Shown piece by piece: positions 1 through 12,039 of a DNA stretch of 64,000 bases. Every line of letters starts with the position of its first letter. Position 1 is the stretch's first letter. Made by a program: the position numbers and the translations under genes. Below the pieces are notes generated by a model. It was not told the DNA's origin. It worked only from the letters and a program-made list of their open reading frames with translations, and did no database searches. Source of the DNA: Bactericera cockerelli (taxonomy: Eukaryota; Arthropoda; Insecta; Hemiptera; Triozidae); the NCBI GenBank assembly GCA_024516035.1, contig CM044955.1, positions 40,402,006-40,466,005 on the forward strand, in the 5' to 3' direction.

Positions 1-337
<337 letters not shown>

Positions 338-940
338 TTAGGTATATTGTGCGATTGTGCCCCCCCAGTACAAGAGGGCTATATCCGCGCATGACCCTGT
401 AGGTCGTGTATTTGCTTGGTACCCGTGTGTACCCGAGGCACAACAGCCGCTTCTCATTATTTGCATGAAATTATATTTTAATTCAAAACAATTAGAATGT
501 CTTGGGGGAAGGCAAAACTTGCTGCCATCTGCTGACAACACAACCATTGTTGAAGAAAAATGAAACCCTAATATCCAGACAGAGAGAGGGAGCTTAATAA
601 ATGAGGTTTCTCCAGGGAGAGATACGGAGAAATTGTGCAATTCTCGCTGGTTTGATGTGCTAGGGATGCTTGCTATGTTTGCACACCTTAGCACAGCGTA
701 GAAGTTTATTTTAATAAGTGCGTTATCTAACTTCTGAATGTTGGCGTCTCTATTCAGGAGAAAGAAAGTACTTTCTTCCTGACAGGGTGTTGAGAAAAAT
801 GTTGAAGCTAGGGAGGGCTTCAACATTATTCTAAAAGGTTTGATATTGATAATGTAATGAATTTTGATTGAACTTCTTGAATAATTGTGTTTTTATTTAA
901 AAAAAAAAAAAATTGTATTGCACGCCCGATAGACCTATTT

Positions 941-1115
941 GAATGCTAGCTTACGTGGCGTAACGGTTGTTACTATTGAGATCCTGAGTTCGATTCCCGG
1001 TTCAAGCAGACTTTTCGAAGAAAATTCGGAGATTAATGTGGATAGCTGTGGTACGATTCCCAATGAATAGAGGGTAAAACCTCCGTCCTGACTATTTATC
1101 CTAAATCAGTACGTT
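941..1115 (+). mobile_element. SINE family 1, tRNA-like head
   Basis: The head has an A-box-like GTGGCGTAACGG and a B box in GAGTTCGATTCCCGG. The body contains ATTAATGTGGATAGCTG and TACGATTCCCAATGAATAG. It shares this body with copies at 8781-9012 (minus), 61785-61910 (minus) and the 5S-headed copy at 6797-7035. Confidence 0.75.
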
Positions 1116-1984
1116 AAAACCAAATACAATCATCTGCATGGTCACAATAGACCTAATTAGGTCGCAGTGCTAATCTAAATTGTAAGGGTATCACTGAAAA
1201 CCCTGCAACCTGGTCAAATAATAATGAAATGCATTAATTACATATTTCGCTGTCAATACAACATTGCTGCTAATAATCAAATACATATAATTTCTGAGTC
1301 CACAGAAGACAGCATTGTTAATAGTTTTCGAGTTAAAATAGAGACCTAATTTAAACATCATCTATGGAATATGCTGACAATGCAATATGTATTTTGGTTT
1401 ACATCAGGTTATAACTCCCTTGCAGTCTACTTGTGGCCCTGGACCCAGAGAGTTTTACCTCCGTTGCTCTAATCACTGAATGCATGGCTAGTAGATATAC
1501 TTTATCATGAGCAAGTGAAAATTGCAAGCATTTCCAGAACTACCTGCTATTTGCTCCAAAGTTCGGAAAATTAGAGCAGAACAAAAATCCTTAACTTTTT
1601 AAAATTAAAAATAATAACAAAAATTGAAATAATTTATTTCTGAAGAAACTTATTAAGGAATGGAGAGAAAATAAAAGAGAGGAAGAGGAAATTAGAGAGA
1701 GAGAGGATAAGAATACAGTAAGATTGGGCTATCCCTGGATCTTGGAGGGTTTACTGAGGGTTGTTTCCTGAGAATAAAATCGAGTTTTTGTTTTTTTCTG
1801 AAAAATCTTAAATCTATTATAAATACACTTTTAATTACAGCCACTACTTATTTGAAGAAGAAAATATACAGGTTGTCCAAATTTTTTATAAAGACGTTTC
1901 AAGAATGAACTCCAGGAGACATTCTAAATACTTAAATTTAATTAACATATTCCTAGGTAATTTTTCAAAACAAAAAAGAATCTG

Positions 1985-2018
1985 ATGGGCTGGCCAAGCG
2001 GTGGGTGTGATCCGCTAG
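1985..2018 (+). mobile_element. Solo Helitron-like 3' terminus
   Basis: GATGGGCTGGCCAAGCGG, then a GC stem with GATCCGCTAG, followed by T. Same terminus as at 3629, but no recognisable 5' portion next to it. Confidence 0.6.
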
Positions 2019-2734
2019 TTTTGTATAAAAATAATGGGACACCTTGTATAAGTGATACTAATAGTGCTCAGTAGCCACAGCGTATTTAAGTTATATAAGA
2101 AAACGGTTATCCGGAAAAACTTTCACATTCCATGTTATCAGTTATTAACGAACAACTAACCTCTGAAGTTCTGACTCTTAACTCTGTATCTAAGATTGTG
2201 ATTGACCTTCAGAAATGTTATGATTCTTTTATGATGTGTAGGAACTTTTCATTTTGTCACCCAAAACTTTACTCTGTAATTTTTTAATAAAAGTTCTAAT
2301 TAAAAATTGATTATGATAACTTCCTCCTTCTTGAAAAATAAGACAACTCAGTTGTTTAAGAAACCACGGTTACTCTATCACTGAAAATTCAGTAACTATC
2401 GCTGAAAGTTCGGTGCTCGCTCAATTTTTGCCAGAATTTCAAATTTGTACCAGAATTAATGTATTATACGAGCATGCATAAATGAATTACTTCTTACATT
2501 TCAACTGCAACTTTATGTTTCTTCTCTCAAACGGTGGATTGTATCTATATCTATAAAAGAAAGCTGTCTGTATGTGTGTATGTATGTATGTGTGTATGTA
2601 TGTTCTTTATACAAATCCACACCGTTTGACCGAGAAACCTGAAATTTTGCACATAGGTCCGCTTGGATCAGGAAATTCTTCTAGGCTAGATTATATCTCC
2701 CTGAGGTTAAGCTACAATGAGTAAGGATATAAAT

Positions 2735-3110
2735 GGATGGGTGACGCAAAAAAATTGCACGTTTTTTGACATAAATGACATTTTTTCTCGAAATTTGTCG
2801 CGACGACCTATCAACTCAAAGCGAGAAAGTTTTAGGCAAGGGCTTGAGCTTTCAATTGACATATCGATCGCGAATTTCTGATGAGCCGTTCTTGAGCTAC
2901 GCCGGGTAAGGTAAAAAAATGGATGGGTAACATGTAAAATATTCACGTTTTTTGACCTAAATGACATTTTTTCTCGAAATTTGAAGTGACGACCTATCAA
3001 CTCAGAGCAAGAAAGTTTTAGAAAAGGGTTTAGGCTTTCATTTGACATATTGATCGCGAAATTCTGATGAGCCATTCTTGAGCTACGCCGGGGAAGGCCA
3101 GAAAATAGAT
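2735..3110 (+). repeat. Tandem ~186-bp units inside the Helitron-like element
   Basis: Two full units and the start of a third begin at GGATGGGTGAC (2735), GGATGGGTAAC (2921) and AGATGGGCGAC (3106). The same unit occurs at the start of the window, in the copy ending at 337. Confidence 0.85.
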
Positions 3111-3153
3111 GGGCGACAAAAAATATTCAGGTTTTTTTTCAAACCTAAATGAC

Positions 3154-3159
<6 letters not shown>

Positions 3160-3186
<27 letters not shown>

Positions 3187-3203
3187 GTGTTGTGTGTAGG
3201 GTG

Positions 3204-3234
<31 letters not shown>

Positions 3235-3283
3235 GTGTGTGTGTTGGTGTGTGTGGTGTGTGTGTTGGTGTGTGTGTGTGGTG

Positions 3284-3368
<85 letters not shown>

Positions 3369-3590
3369 TGTGTGGTGTGTGTGTGTGGTGTGTGTGTGTG
3401 TGTGTGTGTGGTGTGTGTGTGGTGTGTGTGTGTGTGTGGTGTGTGTGTGTGTGTGTGGTGTGTGTGTGGTTGTGATATGTGTGTGTGTGTGGTGTGTGGG
3501 TGTGTGCGTGTGTGTGCGTGTGTGTGGGTGTGTGTGGATGTGTGTGTGTGGATGTGTGTGTGTGGGTGGGTGTGTGTGTGCGTTGTGTGT
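3160..3590 (+). repeat. Degenerate (TG)n/(TGG) microsatellite
   Basis: About 430 bp of TG repeats interrupted by GG steps. All long ORFs across it are repeat artefacts. Confidence 0.97.
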
Positions 3591-3671
3591 GTTTGATGGG
3601 CTGGCGAAGCGGCGGGTGTAACCCGCTAGTAATTTATAAATTTCACTGTAATACAAGCAAAAACCTTATAT

Positions 3672-4356
3672 GAGGAGCGGTTAAGAAGAAGGGCCATATG
3701 CGCATATGGCCCTTTTTGGGGACTTCGCATTTTTGAATTCTCCATGTTGTTCTGAATCCGTTCATTTTTGGTTTTTTGCTGTGCGATGCGTAGTTGCTGA
3801 GATATTTGTCTTAGAAAAAAATCCAATAATGGCTCTTCTTCTCGACCCTAGGTTTTACATACAATTTGAATGAGGACTTCTGAGCGCTTTCATAGTTACG
3901 TGAATATAACTGAATACATTTCTGATTCAGAGGATGACTCTGAAACAGAGTACTAAAACCATACCTATACTATCTATACTTATGTTGTAATTATTATTTT
4001 TAAAGCCCAAAGAAGTGTTTATTCCATTATTTCCATTATACTTTACGTTAACCAAAGAAATGTTATTAAAACCATTTCTTTTTTACTGTGAAATTGAATT
4101 TTTGTGTTGTAAAAAATTGGTGGTCTGTAAAAAGGGCCATTTTTACTCTTTTGTAGTTATTTTTTAAAAAAAAATTGGCACTATTAACCCACAGTTTTCT
4201 TTTTTGACCGTATTAAGAACAATATTTTCTATTAGTTGGTAAAATTTCACATCTGTATCTATAAATCTGAGAAAGTTACACAGCGTTGAAAACTTTGAAC
4301 CGCTTTTTCTCAAAATCGACTTTTTGCAATATGGCCCTTCTTCTTAACCGCTCCTC
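3672..4356. mobile_element. MITE with 28-bp perfect terminal inverted repeats and ATAT duplication
   Basis: The TIRs are 3672-3699 (GAGGAGCGGTTAAGAAGAAG...) and its exact complement at 4329-4356. ATAT flanks both sides (3668-3671 and 4357-4360). The 685-bp interior has no ORF of note. A 22-bp perfect palindrome, GGGCCATATG/CGCATATGGCCC, sits at the inner edge of the left TIR. Confidence 0.85.
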
Positions 4357-4888
4357 ATATTTACTTTTAAAAATTGGGCGATCGCTAAACTTTGTTAGTA
4401 GTTGTTTCCTGGGTATTAGGTAAACCGAGTTTTCTTATTTTCAAAAAGGTGAAAGTTCTCTTCTTTCTTGATAGTGTGGAAAAGCTATTTTTATTCAATC
4501 TTAAGTTCTGTCTGTACCTTTATGATATGATAGGTATATTAAAAATTATAATCTATAACATTATAGTAGATGTGTTTGGTAACTCATCTCGCGCTGTTTT
4601 TACTTTCCTTATCCGATAGAAAGAAAACTAATGGAATCACCCAAAAAATTTGATAGTCAGTTTTCAGTGCCAAAAGTCCCCAGAGCCTAAATCCAAAGTT
4701 GGTATGTAGAACTCATTTATGAAGAGGACGCGACACGAAACTTTTCGATAAATCGGTGCCGTCACCTGGCGGCGTTTGGTCCTTCTGGCTGAGTGATAAG
4801 AGATACTAAATTTATAAGATCAATTTCTTCTTACAATGAAAAAATAAAAGGGGTCTACTCTGATCATTTTTTTTTTTTTTTTTTGATA

Positions 4889-5130
4889 TCACGAACTTTT
4901 TGGAACCCGGTCCCAATTTACCGGTATTTTGGGGGGCCCGCTTTGACGGGCGTTCTACCAAAACTTTTTTATTATTCATCCTTGATAGGGGTTGTGACAT
5001 ATCAAATTCTATGACTTTTGAGGTGCTGATTACGAATTTGGCATTGATTTTTTGCTATGTTACCGTTGAGTCACCAGTAACGGAATTCGACTTATGTTCC
5101 AGGGATAAGGAAAATCTTGTGGTTTCACAC
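4889..5130 (+). repeat. Dispersed repeat with GGTCCCAATTTACCGG motif
   Basis: Shares GAACCCGGTCCCAATT, ACCGG, GGGGGGCCCGCTT, ATTATTCATCC and CATATCAAAT with 46770-46880 (minus) and 54600-54740, and its 3' part (ACCGTTGAGTCA, GTTTCACACCAG) with 13690-13860. Non-coding; ends undefined. Confidence 0.7.
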
Positions 5131-5244
5131 CAGATTTTTATTATTATTTTAATGATAAGTTACAAATTTGGCAAATAGTTACTTATACATAGTTATAGTT
5201 ATTTCAGACTGTAGCAAATTGTCTCAGTTTGTCCTAATACTATT

Positions 5245-5340
5245 ATAGGTAGGTACACTATAGCATATTAGGTGGGTACACTATAGCATATTAGGTAGGT
5301 ACACTACAGCATATTAGGTAGGTACACTATAGCATAATAC
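5245..5340 (+). repeat. 23-bp tandem repeat, about 4 copies
   Basis: Unit TAGGTAGGTACACTATAGCA plus TAT, with single-base differences between copies. Confidence 0.9.
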
Positions 5341-6796
5341 AATAGCGTCAAGCAGCAAACATGTCTCAGACACTTCAGATGGGCACACATGTTTCCTATG
5401 GTGTTTTTATTTTAACTGTCCGTTATAACATTACATTTTCTCCACCTGTCTCTCTCCCTATACATATTTCTCCCTCTCTTTTACAGCATTTCTTCTCGTT
5501 CTTCTAGAGAAGGAGTCTAGGCAACTAGGCATCATGCAGAGCTTCAAATTCAAAAGGTATGAGCTGTGCAGTTATTGTACACAAATTAACTGCACATGTA
5601 ACATTCGCTAGCTGCAAGTTCTCAAAAGAAATTTTTACTTTTGGGTTAAATCCAAATTTTCCGATGAATGACCAATATGTGCATTGTGCATATTCATTGA
5701 AAGTTCACGAAAGTAAATTTTAATCTGAACTAATATACATTTGCACAGACCAATCTAGGATTTGTAGGATTTTATATAAGAATACCACCACATATAAATA
5801 ATAATAATTAATAATAATAATAATAATAATGGACCCTTATTAATTATCCTTCCCAAATCGAACTAAAGAGACCCATTCTTCATTATTCCACGAGTTGTTA
5901 TTATGCAATTAATTGTTCTGTGGTAAAATTCTTAAAACTAAAATGCAGTGGGTGATATTTGAACCAAGAGATCCCTACGCCTCCTGGATTACCAGACTTT
6001 CCACTCAACCAACAATGCATGTATACTGTACAGTGTACATAACTGTACAAGTGTACAACTGTACATACATCACATACATATGTACCTACTAACTGATATA
6101 TGAACTTATTTACGAGTATACAAACCAATTTAGGATGCATAGCATAATAAATGTATAGGATAAAGTATACAAACCGAATTTATCAACAGACAAAGTCGGT
6201 TTCTGCGCTCTCAAATTCTGTGTTTGAGGAAAGCGGCCTCATAAGAAGAAAGCAACAAAGGCCGACGCTTGGTACAACAGCCTCGAGGGGAGCAGAGACA
6301 ACAAAAGAGTTCATTTGACGCGGCACACAGAATTGAATTTTCCTTGAGCTGAGGATGAAAAATAAATAAAGAACGGAATTTTCTGCCTTAATTTTAAGTT
6401 TTTTTAAAATAAACTGTCGTCCATAAAAGAGAAAAGGACTGGGAATGGAAAATGTCCTGTGAAGTGACTATTCGAAACTGAAATGTCTTCACAAAGTTGT
6501 TTTTTCTTACGCTTCTTCTCTTCTTTCTCTCATCAAAACCTCTGCCATGTGTCTTTCCCTTCCTTTAACTTCGTCTCTCTATCTCTTTTTTCCTTTATTC
6601 CTTAATAATAATCTCTTCCCTTTTCTCTTTCCCTTTCTTTATCTCCCGTATCTATATCTCTCTCTCTCTCTCTCTCAAAAGAATATTATCCTGAAAGTAT
6701 ATTATTATTCCTATCCAAGTCATACTTTACAGAAAAGTGAGATAGGAATAGTCTCCGTCTCTTTAAGAATAATGACCCAACAATTGAGAAATAGTA
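5340..6796. other. Intergenic stretch without recognisable gene
   Basis: Contains an AAT/TAA microsatellite near 5785-5830, a SINE family 5 head on the minus strand (5945-6005) and a pyrimidine-rich tract (6510-6676) ending in (CT)n. No coding homology seen. Confidence 0.6.
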
Positions 6797-7035
6797 AACT
6801 GTCTGTCTCACCCAGCTGAGATGGCACGTTCTCATCCGATCACTCAGGTTAAGCAAGGTCCAGTGCAGTGAAGACATAGATTAGTTACCGTTCTGGTTTT
6901 AAATCCATACATTGTGATCATGTCAATTCACGTTCTGCTGGCTATTCCCTCCACCATCAGGTTGGGTGAGGTTAATTTGCGTAGCTGGGTTGTTTGCTAT
7001 GTAAATGGTAGATAAAACCCCCGTCATGATATGAA
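6797..7035 (+). mobile_element. SINE with 5S-rRNA-like head and family 1 body
   Basis: About 6797-6903 aligns along its length with eukaryotic 5S rRNA: AGCTGA, then GTTCTC.TCCGATCAC, GTTAAGCAA, GTNAG.AC...GAT and GT.ACCG..CTGG. The downstream part, CTGGCTATTCC and GGTTGGGTGAGGTTAAT, GCGTAGCTGG, matches the body of SINE copies at 8781-9012 and 61785-61910, whose visible head (8781 copy) is tRNA-like. It is diverged from functional 5S and is not an rRNA gene. Confidence 0.7.
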
Positions 7036-7869
7036 CATTTAGTTGAAATTGAAAGCAACAGTAAACAATAATCAATTTTTTCTTTTTCTTTTAATCATTT
7101 TTTCTTGATATATTTTGTTCTACAGCCAATTAAAAAAAATAATTAAAAAAGTCATTATTTAGAAATATACCTACATATTGTATACCTAACCTATCTAAAA
7201 TAAGTCATTATTTTACCATGGGTCACTTAGGTCAAACGCAATAAGGAAAAAAGGTCAAAATTTAAATTGTTCATTAATAAATTAAATTAAAAGTAAACTT
7301 TTTGTGTGAAATATATTAATATGACCATTAAGTGCTTACAAAAACCTATATAAATGTGCTCAATCACTATTCTGCTATAAATAGTCTTGTGTTTATCAAG
7401 CATTAAAGCTCATGACTCACGTTGTGACAAGAGCACGTTTCCTCTTGACCTTATATGTAAAAATGTTGGTCAACTTTTTTCACACTTAAGTCAATACTGT
7501 CGAAATTTTCAGGGTTCATTAACAAAATTGTCGATAGTGTAAGACAAAGTTTTCGTATGATTCAAAACAGGGAAAGTCACCTTTCCAGGCACCTTTGTAG
7601 ATAAGTGACATTTTAACAAGGCTTACCCACAAAGTTGCCCCAAAAAGTAATTTCCCTTTATTTTTATAATACGAAAACTTGGTTTTATACTCTAGACACA
7701 ACAGTGACGAAATTCGACTTCTTGTCGAGGGAAGAAAGTTGTGTTTTTTCGATTAATTATAACAGTTTGTCACAAATAATAAGTAATAAAGTATAACAAC
7801 GAAATATATAAGTTCTCAGGAAAAACTTATAGAGATATACACAACTCTTGGTAAAACAAATAAACATCG

Positions 7870-7971
7870 AAATAATTTGAAGATAGAAAACGTAACTGGC
7901 GTATGGCCACCTGAAAATAAATAATTAAGTAAAACAAAAAGAGCCAAGTGTTTTCTATCTTCAAATTATTT
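7870..7971. repeat. Perfect 22-bp inverted repeat, 58-bp spacer
   Basis: AAATAATTTGAAGATAGAAA plus AC at 7870-7891 and its exact complement at 7950-7971. It could form a hairpin; no family recognised. Confidence 0.85.
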
Positions 7972-8084
7972 CCATAATAAAGTATGTTTATAAATTTTAA
8001 TAAATTATTTATAAAGCAAAGTACCCCATTGCAGCTCGGGCTTAAAATTGAGCCCATGAGGTGCTGGATCTACCCTTAAAGTAT

Positions 8085-8190
8085 CTAATATGCATAGATT
8101 GCATAGTGTTCCACTATATCTATGGGTATGCAATTTCCATGCACAGTGTTCCACTATATCTATAGGTATGCAATTTCCATGCACAGTGTT
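8085..8190 (+). repeat. Tandem ~46-bp repeat, two full copies and part of a third
   Basis: Unit contains CAGTGTTCCACTATATCTAT and GGTATGCAATTTCCATGCA. Confidence 0.85.
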
Positions 8191-8780
8191 TCACTTTGTC
8201 CCTGATGATCGTTTTTGTTCATACAGGATTGTTCATTAGGATTATAGAGTTTATCGTTTGATGTATGAGACGTTCCTGTGTTGCATTTGTGTGTAATATC
8301 TAGCTAATACCTCCTCTTGACTTTGTGTTCTTTGTAATCCTACTAATATATTCCAGGGATAAAAGCAGACTGGATAGTTCGTACATAACATAGAAACTTT
8401 CACAAGTATTAAAGACTTAGCAAGCCATTACTGCAGTAGGGACTGGTTTCTGACCTCTTGTATGGTGTCTAGGGTTAAGTGCATATCAGGTTTTGCGAGA
8501 GAGTAGTCTAAAATGTAATAATTGATCGGTCCCACAATTTGAATAAACTGGTAGAATTGGGATGATTTTACTGCAAAGTGATTCATGAGCATTGAATAGA
8601 TAATAATAATAATAATTCCGTGTCCGTGAGATAGGTATTGATACCTAAATCACGGCGGTGATGGGGATTAATTGGACACCCAGATTTCCATATGTCCAAT
8701 GATTCTATTTGAATTTGAAAAAAAAACTTTATTTATTGTATATATTTACATTTACAATTATATAACACCTCCTAAGCTAA

Positions 8781-9012
8781 ATTTAACTTATTTGGTTTGA
8801 ACGTCCTGACTTGAGGTAGACCCTCCATTCACTGGGAATCGTACCAGCTACCCACATTAACCTCACCTAGTCTGGGTAGGGCCGCAATTGCCAGTCTCAC
8901 ATGTTCGAAGGGAACAGACTTTTCTATGCAAAAGTCTGCTCCAAAGGGAGTTGAACTCTCTGGATCTCTGAACTACGGGCAGTAGTTATAACCGTTACGC
9001 CACGGAGGCTGC
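8781..9012 (-). mobile_element. SINE family 1, tRNA-like head, fullest copy
   Basis: On the minus strand: head CTCCGTGGCGTAACGG (A-box-like) and GAGTTCAACTCCC (B-box-like). The body has GGTGAGGTTAATGTGGGTAG, CTGGTACGATTCCCAG and GGAGGG, with a 3' end near GGACGTTCAAACC. Confidence 0.8.
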
Positions 9013-9910
9013 ATTGAGTAGATATAAAGTTGAAGTTTAATTTGTGTTTTCATAGATAAGTGACATCATTTTAACATAATTACATTTTACTTGTATCAGA
9101 TTGGTTGAAGATAAATAATAAAAAGTAAACACTCTTAGTATGTATTATGATTTTGTACTCTACAAAGTACATTTGTAATTTTTGTTGAATAAATGAAGTA
9201 CCTACATAGTTTATTTGTGATTTTTAAGAAATTTTGGAGAAAAATGTGCAAAAATAAGATCTTGCTTATACAGGGTGTCCCACGACTAGATGCAAGTATT
9301 TTAAATGTACGTTCAGTGCTACATGGTGTATCATATAAATATAAATATTCGTTATAGAGTTATGGCCAAATCCCTGTTTTTACCACAGGTCAAGAGGCTG
9401 CATGGATTGTAGTAAGTTTTTGACGTACTCATACTAATCATGGTCATTATTTTGGTAATGTGTGAGTATTTGTAATCCTAGTTAATAATATTTACTTTCA
9501 AATACTGTTATTTTTCCCTAAATATATTAGAAACTCAAAGAGATATTAAATAAAAATTCAACATTTTTTGTAAATTTGATTTTTCTCTTTTTTCCCCTTG
9601 TTTGATTGTGAGTAATATTACAATGGTAAGTTTGTGTACCACTGTTGAAAAAAATCTCTTTGGACTAATACTTTCGATAAAATTAAGGTTCTTTCTATTG
9701 TGAATAGGAATAAAGGAGTTACACCATCTTAATTCGAAGAAAGTTGATAGACTGTAGTCTCTGGAATTTTGAATCTGGGCGCTATTGCATTCTGACTACG
9801 ATTAGATGTCTGAAGGTTTGTGCCAAGTAAAGGAGACAGCTCTAACTTGGATATAGGTAGGTAAAGTAGTGTTGACAATTTATAGTGAAATATAGAAAAA
9901 AAACACCGCC

Positions 9911-10267
9911 AATTATGGACACAATACTTCCTCGTGATTGTTTCACATTGTGTACACGTGCGAATTTTGAGTTTTTATACTAAATTACTTGTATCTTCAA
10001 AACGGCTGAACCGATTTTCTTCAAATTTGTTTTATATGGTAGACAATCGTTTTTTCTACATTCTAGATTCTACAAAAAATTCTGTATCGGCAAGTCGTGG
10101 TTCTTATTTTACTTCCGAGAAATTTCTAATATTAGAAATCGGAAGTATTGTGTTCGTTTTTGTAAAAAAAAATATTTTTTTGCTCCGATTTCAATTTTTT
10201 TCATATTTCTGGACGTTTCACAACCTCCTGAGCAAATTTGGTTTTGTGTCCGTCTGTCGGTCTGTCG

Positions 10268-10298
<31 letters not shown>

Positions 10299-11291
10299 GG
10301 TCTGTTAAAACGATTCCTTGTAACGCGCAAATCTCGGAAACTACTCGACCGATTTTGATGAAATTTTGTACACATTTAGGAGACATTCTGTAGATGGTCC
10401 CATTTTAAATTCATCCAATTCGTACTAGCGGCTCTGGGTGAAAGAGACCATGCGCCTGACCACTAACTTTTTACTTAAATGCTTATATCTCGTGAACGGT
10501 ACACCCGATTTTGATGAAATTTTGTATGTATATGCATATTATTGATATACACAGGCTTTTTATATTTTCGTTTTAATTAATTATAATTTGACTCTGATAT
10601 TTAAGAAAATCCGAAATTTTGGACAATAAAGCCAAAAAATAAGAACCACGACTTGCCGATACACAATTTTTTATAGAATCTAGAATGTAAAAAAACGGTT
10701 TTCTACCATATAAAACAAATTTGAAGAAAATCGGTTCAGCCGTTTCTGAGATACAAGTAATTTAGTATAAAAACTCAAAATTTGCACGTGTACACAATGT
10801 GAAACAATCACGAGGAAGTATTGTGTCCATCATTGGCAGTGTTTTTTGACTTTATTGTCCAAAATTTCGGATTTTCTTAAATATCAGAGTCAAATTATAA
10901 TTAATTAAAAAGAAAATATAAAAAAGCCTGTGTAAAACAATAATATGCATATACATACAAAATTTCATTAAAATCGAGTGTACCGTTCACGAGATATAAG
11001 CATTTAAGTAAAAAGTTAGTGGTCAGGCGCATGGTCTCTTTCACCCAGAGCCGCTAGTACGAATTCAATCAATTTAAAATGGGACCATCTACAGAATATC
11101 TCCTAGATGTGTACAAAATTTCATCAAAATCGGTCGAGTAGTTTCCGAGATTTGCGCGTTACAAGGAATCGTTTTAACAGACCGACAGACGGACACAAAA
11201 CCAAATTTGTCGGAGCAAAAAAATATTTTTTTTTACAAAAACGAACACAATACTTCCGATTTCTAATATTAGAAATTTCTCGGAAGTAATA
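9911..11291. mobile_element. Large foldback repeat: nested inverted arms
   Basis: The order is B (9911-10108), C-A (10109-10636), B inverted (10637-10845), then A-C inverted (10850-11291). Arms A share CTCGTGAACGGTACAC, GATTTTGATGAAATTTTGTA and the CGGTCTG tract. C carries the ACTTCCGAGAAATTTC palindromic terminus. The left arm has about 45 bp (10190-10235) that the right arm lacks. The same 45 bp occur in the fragment at 35345-35485, so the right arm probably lost them. No transposase is encoded. Confidence 0.8.
10255..10306 (+). repeat. (TCTG)n microsatellite
   Basis: CTGT/TCGG units inside the left foldback arm. The matching site in the right arm (near 11180) has only a short, unexpanded form. 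Confidence 0.9.
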
Positions 11292-12039
11292 AAGATAAAG
11301 TAGACCCCAAACATGATTTCAAGAAGTTTTTGAGACTTGGCGGGGAATTTCATACCGTGAGTAGGTATTTTTTGGGGAGTACATCTATACTTACATGAGT
11401 ATTAGTGCAGGTATAATATAACTAAAGATTAATGTGAAAGAAAACAAAATGTTATGATAAAAAAGAATCGTCTTTTTTCCATAATATTCTTTTTGCTCTT
11501 TGAAAGAAAATTTCCATGGTAGCAAGGATCATCATTTGTCAACACTGTCAGGAGAGAGAGACAAGGATAAGAGAGAGAGAGAGGAGGGATGGAAAATGAT
11601 AAGGAGTGAGACAAACATGGGGAAGCAAAAAGAGTTGGGAATAATGTTGGAAAATAATATAAGCAATTTAAATTCTTTTCGTATTTCATGTTATTTCTTT
11701 GGCGCCTTTTTTCAAGGGAAAATAGAAGAAGGAAAAAGTCAAATTGCTTCATCTCTTAGCGTTCCGTATATGCGCCACATGATGACTATTCATATTTTCT
11801 CCGGTAAAAACCCCTTCGTATTCAAATTTCGTTCACACATCCAGGGATTCACACTTGGTTTTCAAAGTTGTACCTTTTCACCGTTTATTATTTATGACGC
11901 CTTTTTCCTGCGTTTCTTATTAAAATACCTGCAAGAATGTGTAGTAATTTCTGTCGTAGATGGGAAAGCTTGCATGGGTGTCATCTTCTGATTATACTGA
12001 TTTGTATTTAAAACCTTTTCCGCATTCTACTTTAAAAAA
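11292..12039. other. Intergenic stretch with an unexplained 164-codon open frame
   Basis: A plus-strand frame from 11500 to 11991 is open but has no recognisable domain and includes an (AGAG)n-encoded RERE segment. I do not call it a gene. Confidence 0.4.

Larger units (their letters stand above)
2544..3629 (+). mobile_element. Complete Helitron-like non-autonomous element with internal tandem units and TG tract
   Basis: It starts A|TCTATATCTATAAAAG (5' TC after an A). It ends with a GC hairpin, GCGGGTGTAACCCGC, giving ...CTAG|T. Inside are tandem units of about 186 bp, starting near 2735, 2921 and 3106, each with ACATTTTTTCTCGAAATTTG-like and GATGAGCC sequences. A long TG/TGG tract sits just before the 3' hairpin. 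No Rep or helicase coding sequence is present. Confidence 0.8.

Noticed and set aside
338..826. 162-aa minus-strand frame
   Set aside because: No recognisable domain; starts and ends at repeat borders and no supporting neighbour.
3109..3656. Long open frames of Cys-Val or Thr-His repeats on both strands
   Set aside because: They are translations of the TG microsatellite; the same occurs at 24-443 and 36740-36976.
6797..6905. Functional 5S rRNA gene
   Set aside because: Single diverged copy with many substitutions, joined to a SINE body rather than to a terminator.
11500..11991. 163-aa plus-strand frame
   Set aside because: Open but without domain, signal or splice evidence; its charged segment comes from an AGAG-rich tract.
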